Source of the DNA: Rhodobacterales bacterium CG2_30_65_12
GTDB lineage: Bacteria > Pseudomonadota > Alphaproteobacteria > Rhodobacterales > Rhodobacteraceae
NCBI GenBank assembly: GCA_001873585.1
Contig: MNZL01000166.1
Span: 1-28,508, forward strand
Reading direction: 5' to 3'
DNA: 28,508 nt
Part shown: one piece after another, positions 24,163 to 28,508 of the stretch
How positions within the stretch are numbered: position 1 is the first letter of the stretch
Layout of the letters: each line of letters starts with the position of its first letter
The notes under the pieces: model-generated
What the model was told of the DNA's origin: nothing
Databases searched by the model: none
Seen by the model: the letters and a program-made list of their open reading frames with translations, nothing else
Made by a program: the position numbers and the translations under genes

Positions 24163-24190
24163 ATACTAAGGACCAAAACACATTATTCAA
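24163..24190 (-). promoter_or_regulatory. predicted promoter of dctPQM
   Basis: On the minus strand TTGAAT (24190-24185) and TAGTAT (24168-24163) stand 16 bases apart, about 80 bases before the dctP ATG. Between the promoter and the start lies a pyrimidine/purine-rich leader with the GGAGGAG site. No operator symmetry was noticed. Confidence 0.45.
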
Positions 24191-24212
24191 ACGGAATCTT
24201 GAAAGTGGTTAG

Positions 24213-24250
24213 AAAAAGTTACCAATCGGGGCGCTACATGGCGCCCCGAT
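24213..24250 (-). terminator. terminator of the xylFHG operon
   Basis: A perfect 10-bp stem ATCGGGGCGC / GCGCCCCGAT (24225-24234 with 24241-24250) and a 6-base loop. On the minus strand it is followed eight bases later by TTTTT (24217-24213). It lies 34 bases after the xylG stop and before the TRAP promoter. Confidence 0.8.
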
Positions 24251-24284
24251 ACCCGTCTGGCGGAAAATTTTCCCAGGATTTGGA

Positions 24285-25064
24285 TCACGCCGCGATGTCT
24301 TTCGGGTTTTTCCCAAGGATGATCATGCTCAGAAGGTCGTCTTCAGTAACCTCGTCCACTCTTACCGTGCCCACGAGCCGGCCATTCTTCATCACGCTGG
24401 CCCGGTCGCAAAGCGTTTTTACCTGGTGAATATCATGGTCAATCAGAAAAATGCCGATGCCCTGGCGCTTGAGCTCCTGAACAAGTTCCGCCACCATCCG
24501 GGTTTCTTCCACACCCAGCGCCGCCGTCGGCTCATCCATGATCAGGATCTTGGCATTGAAGTAGACGGCGCGAGCGATCGCAACAGACTGCCGCTGCCCG
24601 CCCGACAGCCCCGCCACCGGCGTGGAATAGCGCCGAAAGTTGGGGTTGAGCCGCGACATGATCTTGCGCGTCTCGGATTCCATGTGCGGATCGTCCACCA
24701 TGCCGAGGCTGTTCACCAGTTCGCGGCCAAGAAACAGGTTGGAGGCGGCATCAAGGTTGTCGGCCAGCGCGAGGGTCTGGTAGATCGTCTCGATGTTATA
24801 TCTGCGCGCATCGCGCGGATTGTTGATCTCGGCCTCTTCGCCATTGACGAAGATCTGCCCACCGTCGCGCATGTAGGCACCCGAGAGCATCTTCATCAAC
24901 ACCGATTTGCCGGCACCGTTATGCCCCAGCACGCCAACCACTTCGCCGGGATAGACGTCGATCGACACGTGATCGACCGCGCGGATACCGCCAAACGCTT
25001 TCTGCATGTCGCGCAGCTCGCACAGGGGTGCGCCGCTTCTGTCAATTGTATCCGTCATGGTCAT
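24285..25064 (-). CDS. xylG: xylose ABC transporter ATP-binding protein, single nucleotide-binding domain
   Basis: A 259-residue ABC ATPase with Walker A GHNGAGKS, Q-loop YQTL, signature LSGGQ, Walker B ILIMDEPTAAL and the H-loop at LIDHD. It is of the sugar (CUT2) class, but only one domain long. Escherichia XylG and most CUT2 ATPases have two fused domains of about 500 residues; this copy is like the single-domain FrcA type and should work as a homodimer. ATG 25064 is in an ATGA overlap with the permease stop (ATG 25058 is an in-frame alternative). It is the last gene of xylF-xylH-xylG. Substrate assignment to xylose rests on XylF, the regulator and xylBA. Confidence 0.9.
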   Translation of the reverse strand: MTMTDTIDRSGAPLCELRDMQKAFGGIRAVDHVSIDVYPGEVVGVLGHNGAGKSVLMKMLSGAYMRDGGQIFVNGEEAEINNPRDARRYNIETIYQTLALADNLDAASNLFLGRELVNSLGMVDDPHMESETRKIMSRLNPNFRRYSTPVAGLSGGQRQSVAIARAVYFNAKILIMDEPTAALGVEETRMVAELVQELKRQGIGIFLIDHDIHQVKTLCDRASVMKNGRLVGTVRVDEVTEDDLLSMIILGKNPKDIAA

Positions 25065-26365
25065 GCCCCCGTCCGCTTGCGGTAGATGGTATCAATCAGC
25101 ACGGCGATCACCAGCACGAAGCCGACGACGATATTCTGGAACGGCGCATCAACCCCGACCATCGCCATGCCCGATTGCAGGCTCTGCATGATCAGCGCGC
25201 CGAGTATAGCGCCGTGGATCGTGCCTATTCCGCCTGAAAGCGCGGTGCCCCCGATGACGGCTGCAGCGATCACGCGCAGCTCATCGAGGGTGCCGATATC
25301 ATTCGAGTGAAAGGTCTGCCGCGATGAGGCGACCACGGCCGAGATTGCCGCGAGCACGCCCATGATCATGAAGACCTTGACGGTGAGGAAGCGGATGTTG
25401 ATCCCGGCCAGCGCCGCCGCCTCCGGGTTGCCGCCAGTGGCAAAGATGTAGCGGCCGAGCCGGGTGCGCTTGGCCAGCACCGTCATGATTACCGCGATCA
25501 GGATCAGCACGAACACCGAGATCGGCAGGCCGTAGCCGGCGGTATAGCCTTCGGGCATCACTTCGCCGCGCGCCGCAAACATCCGCTCAAGCCGGGGGCG
25601 CGGCACTTCATAGGCGTTGAGCACAGCAACGAACCCGAGGATCGCGCCGGCGGCGATCAGCCCCAGAAGCGCCTCGGCCCAGATCGGTTTTACCGGAAAT
25701 CCATGGGCGATCTTGGAGTGCCGAGAACGGAACATCGCCCAGATTACAAAGGCCACGGCGATCACGCCGAAAACCCAGCTCCAGGTTGTGCCCAGTGTGC
25801 CGTTGATGCCGCCAAACGCCTGAAAATTTTCGTCGAGCGGACCAATCGTCTGGCCCTTGGTCAGATACCAGCCAGCGTTGCGCCAGACCAAGAAGCCGCC
25901 GAGCGTGACGATGAAGGCCGGAATGGTGAGATAGCCGACCAGCCAACCTTGCAGCGCGCCGATCGCCAAACCGGTAAGGACGCCGACAAGAACGGCGACG
26001 GGGGCAATCAGGGGGCTGCCGAACTCGATACCGAACCACTGCGGCATCACCACCGTCTGGGTCATCGCCATTGTCGCCGATGTCACCGCCAGCACGGCGC
26101 CAACCGAAAGGTCGATATGCCGGGTGACGATCACAAACACCATCCCGGTGGCCATGATCGCCACCGAAACGGTCTGAATCGTCAGGTTGAAAATGTTTCG
26201 GGGGGTGAGAAATCGACCCTCGGTCAGCACGTTGAAGACCAGCGTGATCAGCAGGAACGCGCCGATCATGCCGAGTAGCCGAGTGTCGATCTCAAGGGTC
26301 TGGAAGAAAGTTCGCTTCAGCCGTGTCGGTTCCGACACGTCGGCGGTGGTGGGGGTATCTGTCAT
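25061..26365 (-). CDS. xylH: xylose ABC transporter permease
   Basis: A 434-residue CUT2-family membrane permease with the expected hydrophobic segments. Motifs of the family include VIVTRHIDLSVGAVLAVTSA, the FIVTLGGFLVWRNAGWYLTKG segment, IFATGGNPEAAALAGIN and AAAVIGGTALSGGIGTIHGAILGALIMQSLQSGM. Its length is near that of XylH (E. coli 393), with an extra loop of about 40 residues around residues 230-280 before YGLPISVFVL. The ATG at 26365 has only a weak ribosome site. A stable hairpin lies in the 72 bases between xylF and this gene, and its stop overlaps the ATPase start. It forms the transmembrane channel for xylose uptake with XylG. Confidence 0.92.
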   Translation of the reverse strand: MTDTPTTADVSEPTRLKRTFFQTLEIDTRLLGMIGAFLLITLVFNVLTEGRFLTPRNIFNLTIQTVSVAIMATGMVFVIVTRHIDLSVGAVLAVTSATMAMTQTVVMPQWFGIEFGSPLIAPVAVLVGVLTGLAIGALQGWLVGYLTIPAFIVTLGGFLVWRNAGWYLTKGQTIGPLDENFQAFGGINGTLGTTWSWVFGVIAVAFVIWAMFRSRHSKIAHGFPVKPIWAEALLGLIAAGAILGFVAVLNAYEVPRPRLERMFAARGEVMPEGYTAGYGLPISVFVLILIAVIMTVLAKRTRLGRYIFATGGNPEAAALAGINIRFLTVKVFMIMGVLAAISAVVASSRQTFHSNDIGTLDELRVIAAAVIGGTALSGGIGTIHGAILGALIMQSLQSGMAMVGVDAPFQNIVVGFVLVIAVLIDTIYRKRTGA

Positions 26366-26386
26366 GGCTGCCGTCCAGAAATAGGT

Positions 26387-26415
26387 GCCCTCTCCCCGGA
26401 TCAGGGGGAAAGGGC
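26387..26415 (-). repeat. stable hairpin between xylF and xylH
   Basis: GCCCTCTCCCC (26387-26397) pairs with GGGGAAAGGGC (26405-26415), eleven pairs with one mismatch or wobble depending on strand and a 7-base loop. No T run follows on the minus strand (ACCTATTTC), so it is more likely a 3'-end protecting or processing element that keeps xylF mRNA abundant than a full terminator. Confidence 0.65.
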
Positions 26416-26437
26416 AAAGTTCAGGTTACGTGAACGA

Positions 26438-27457
26438 TCAGTTGCAGGGCGCCGGACCGTTTTCCACACCTTGGCAGAGCGCTTCCTGGGCGATCCAGCC
26501 CGCGTCGACGACGACCGAGAGGTTGTCTTTCGTCACCGGAACCGGCGCGAGGAAGATCGACGTCATCGTCGTGCCCGACGGTGACGTCCATTCACCTGCG
26601 CCCGGCAGATCGGCCATCGCTGTGCCGGAAACCATCGCCACGGCGGCCTCAGCGGCGGAACGGCCAAGATCGCGCGCGTCTTTCCAGACCGAAACTGTCT
26701 GCGTGCCCTTGGCGACGCGGTTCAGCGCGGCGTGGTCACCGTCCTGTCCCGACACCGGGATACCATCCATGCCCTGCGCCGTGAGCGCGGCGACAACGCC
26801 ACCGGCGGTGCCGTCATTCGAGGCCACCACGGCATCGACCTTGTTGTCGTTCGCCGTCAGAATCTGTTCCATGTTGCGCTGGGCATTGGCCGGCAGCCAG
26901 CCGTCGGTATAGGCTTCACCGACGATGGTGATATCACCCGCGTCGATCGCGGCTTGCAGGATTTCCTGCTGGCCACCGCGCAGGAAGTCGGCGTTCGGGT
27001 CGGTCGGCGAGCCCTTGATCATCACATAGTTGCCCTTGGGAGCAAGCGCATACACGGCGCGGGCCTGCATCCGGCCCACTTCGACGTTATCGAAGGTGAG
27101 ATAGAGCGCGCGGGCGTCTTCGATCAGGCGGTCATAGGCGACGACCGGAATGCCCTCGTCGGCTGCAGCCGTCACGGCGGGGATGATCGCCTGAGTGTCC
27201 TGAGCCAGAATGATCAGCGCGTCTGCGCCTTGGGCGATCAGGCTTTCAACGTCGGAAAGCTGCTTGGCGGCCGAACTCTGCGCGTCAGCCGAGATGTAGG
27301 TGGCACCAGCAGCTTCCAGCGCGGCCACGATCGCCGCTTCGTCGGTTTTCCAGCGCTCTTCCTGGAAGTTCGACCAGCTCACGCCCACGGTCTGTGCGAC
27401 TGCCGAAGTTGCCATGGTCGCACCCAGGATGGCCGCGGCAAATACAGAAACTTTCAT
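26438..27457 (-). CDS. xylF: xylose-binding periplasmic protein
   Basis: A 339-residue type I periplasmic sugar-binding protein. The signal peptide MKVSVFAAAILGATMATSAVA is cut before QTVGVSW. The mature chain closely follows XylF: NFQEERWKTDEAAI, VVAYDRLIEDARALYLTFDN, GNYVMIKGSPTDPNADFLRGGQ, DGWLPANAQRNMEQILTAN, DAVVASNDGTAGG and VSGQDGDHAALNRVAKGTQT, all of which line up with E. coli XylF. ATG 27457 is preferred because GGAGG lies 8 bases upstream; ATG 27463 is in frame but only 2 bases from it. It heads xylF-xylH-xylG and is divergent from the ROK regulator, with an operator in the gap. Confidence 0.95.
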   Translation of the reverse strand: MKVSVFAAAILGATMATSAVAQTVGVSWSNFQEERWKTDEAAIVAALEAAGATYISADAQSSAAKQLSDVESLIAQGADALIILAQDTQAIIPAVTAAADEGIPVVAYDRLIEDARALYLTFDNVEVGRMQARAVYALAPKGNYVMIKGSPTDPNADFLRGGQQEILQAAIDAGDITIVGEAYTDGWLPANAQRNMEQILTANDNKVDAVVASNDGTAGGVVAALTAQGMDGIPVSGQDGDHAALNRVAKGTQTVSVWKDARDLGRSAAEAAVAMVSGTAMADLPGAGEWTSPSGTTMTSIFLAPVPVTKDNLSVVVDAGWIAQEALCQGVENGPAPCN

Positions 27458-27525
27458 CTTCATATCCTCCCAAATGGTCCGCCACAGAACAACCTCCCCT
27501 GCCGGGAGATTCGGCGGCTGGGCGC

Positions 27526-27555
27526 ATCGTAACATATTTATTTTGACGATCTAAA
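27526..27555 (-). promoter_or_regulatory. possible promoter of xylFHG
   Basis: On the minus strand TTTAGA (27555-27550) and TACGAT (27531-27526) are 18 bases apart. The pair lies over the operator at 27534-27562, so repressor binding would cover the -35 and spacer. Both boxes match the consensus only at four of six positions. Confidence 0.4.
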
Positions 27556-27562
27556 TAAATAT
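27534..27562. promoter_or_regulatory. predicted XylR operator between xylF and the ROK regulator
   Basis: A perfect inverted repeat: ATATTTATTT (27534-27543), 9-base spacer, AAATAAATAT (27553-27562). It lies in the divergent gap of xylF and its likely regulator, and a similar element stands at xylB. TTGACG (27543-27548) within it could be the -35 of the regulator gene. Confidence 0.8.
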
Positions 27563-27617
27563 CGCAGCGAACCCGAAAAAATGATATTCAGAGATGAAAC
27601 GAGGAGGAGGAAAGCCC

Positions 27618-28508
27618 GTGGCAAGGCTTGAACGCGGTATCGGGAGTGTCGATGCGCGCGACAAGACCCGTCAGCAGGTGGTCGCGCTGATCCGCTCGGC
27701 CGGCCAGATCGCGCGGATCGACATCGCCGCCGAAACCGGCGTGAGCCCGGCGACGATTACTGCGATCACGCAAGAGATGATCCAGGCCGGGTTGGTTGAA
27801 GAGGTCGCGCCCGAGGCGGATCGGCCCGCGAGCGGGCGCGGGCGGCCGCGCGTGGCGCTCAAGCTGCGGGGCGGCGCGCATCTCGTGGCTGGCGTAAAGG
27901 TTTCGTTTCGGTCGCTCAGCCTCGTTTTGATCGATTTTGAGGGCAACACCGTGGCCGAGCACGTCGCGCCGATCTCGGCGCCACGGGTTTCGCCTGAAGC
28001 GTTGGCGGCTGAGATCGGCGCGCTGCTTGACGCGGCAACCGCCAAGATCGGCCGGCGCACCGGCGATATATCGGGCCTCGGGGTGGGCCTTGCCGGCACG
28101 ATCGACGCGATCGAGGGGTTTGTGCACTGGTCGCCATCGCTCACGGCGCGCAACGTGAGCTTGCGCGACATTCTCGAAGCGGCGTTGCCGATGCCGGTGT
28201 TTGTCGACAACGATGCAAACCTTGTCGCCAAGGCCGAGCAGCTTTTCGGCGAAGGCCGGGGCGCGCGCGATTTCATCGTTGTCACCATCGAGCAAGGCGT
28301 CGGCATGGGAATCGTTATCGACGGCGAGGTGTATCGCGGCACACGCGGATGCGGGGCCGAGTTTGGCCATACCAAGGTGCACCTCGATGGCGCGCTTTGC
28401 CGCTGCGGCCAGCGCGGCTGCCTTGAAGCCTACGTCGCCGATTACGCGCTGTTGCGCGAGGCCGACGTGTCGATGCCGGGCGAAGCCGGGAGCAGCCCGC
28501 AAGACCGG
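27618..28508 (+). CDS. xylR: ROK-family transcriptional regulator (XylR-like), 3' end cut by window
   Basis: The first 297 codons are visible and the frame stays open to the window end. An N-terminal winged helix-turn-helix (about residues 15-65, TRQQVVALIRSAGQIARIDIA, then GVSPATITAITQEMI) is followed by an ROK sugar-kinase-like domain with LGVGLAGTID, VFVDNDANLVAKAEQLFGEG, the GCGAEFGHTKV signature and the zinc site CRCGQRGCLEAY. GTG 27618 is chosen since GAGGAGGAGGAAA stands at the right distance; an in-frame ATG at 27594 sits before that site. Divergent to xylF, with an AT-rich palindrome between, it is most likely the xylose repressor of both xylose operons. The gene symbol is an inference from context. 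Confidence 0.9.
   Translation, partial: MARLERGIGSVDARDKTRQQVVALIRSAGQIARIDIAAETGVSPATITAITQEMIQAGLVEEVAPEADRPASGRGRPRVALKLRGGAHLVAGVKVSFRSLSLVLIDFEGNTVAEHVAPISAPRVSPEALAAEIGALLDAATAKIGRRTGDISGLGVGLAGTIDAIEGFVHWSPSLTARNVSLRDILEAALPMPVFVDNDANLVAKAEQLFGEGRGARDFIVVTIEQGVGMGIVIDGEVYRGTRGCGAEFGHTKVHLDGALCRCGQRGCLEAYVADYALLREADVSMPGEAGSSPQDR

Overview
The window looks like chromosome from a GC-rich alphaproteobacterium of the Rhodobacteraceae type. This rests on protein character alone: a DUF2793 protein, a RpoE/ChrR pair very like the Rhodobacter singlet-oxygen system, a TakP-like TRAP transporter and a glyceraldehyde-3-phosphate dehydrogenase/ArsJ pair. No rRNA, tRNA, CRISPR array or insertion sequence was seen. 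Coding density is high and there is no gene-free stretch longer than about 250 bases.

Region 1 (1-5784) is a surface-polysaccharide block. It holds the 3' part of a polysaccharide export protein, manC and manB (GDP-mannose supply, overlapping), a convergent NusG/RfaH-like antiterminator, and a DUF2793 protein that ends in a terminator with a TTCG loop.

Region 2 (5899-7151) is a translationally coupled pair, type II 3-dehydroquinase and an atypical shikimate dehydrogenase.

Region 3 (7155-12462) is a singlet-oxygen/ECF-sigma locus. rpoE-chrR runs rightwards. A four-gene operon with overlapping reading frames runs leftwards: FAD amine-oxidase-like protein, DUF1365, cyclopropane-fatty-acid-synthase-like methyltransferase and SDR. 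The two units are divided by a 64-bp region with two mirror-image promoters of the form TGATCY-N18-TAGNRA, whose -35 boxes form one palindrome.

Region 4 (12560-28508) is a xylose locus with other genes inside it. xylB-xylA lie on the left. xylF-xylH-xylG and a divergent ROK regulator (cut by the window end) lie on the right. The two xylose operons carry near-identical AT-rich operators with 10-bp arms and a 9-bp spacer. Between them are a short in-frame remnant that resembles the start of an aldose 1-epimerase, a di-haem cytochrome c peroxidase/MauG-like protein, GAPDH-arsJ (arsenate detoxification) behind a candidate Pho box, and a TRAP transporter whose large permease has a roughly 290-residue helical C-terminal extension. 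The best reading is a once compact xylose cluster opened by insertion of this cargo.
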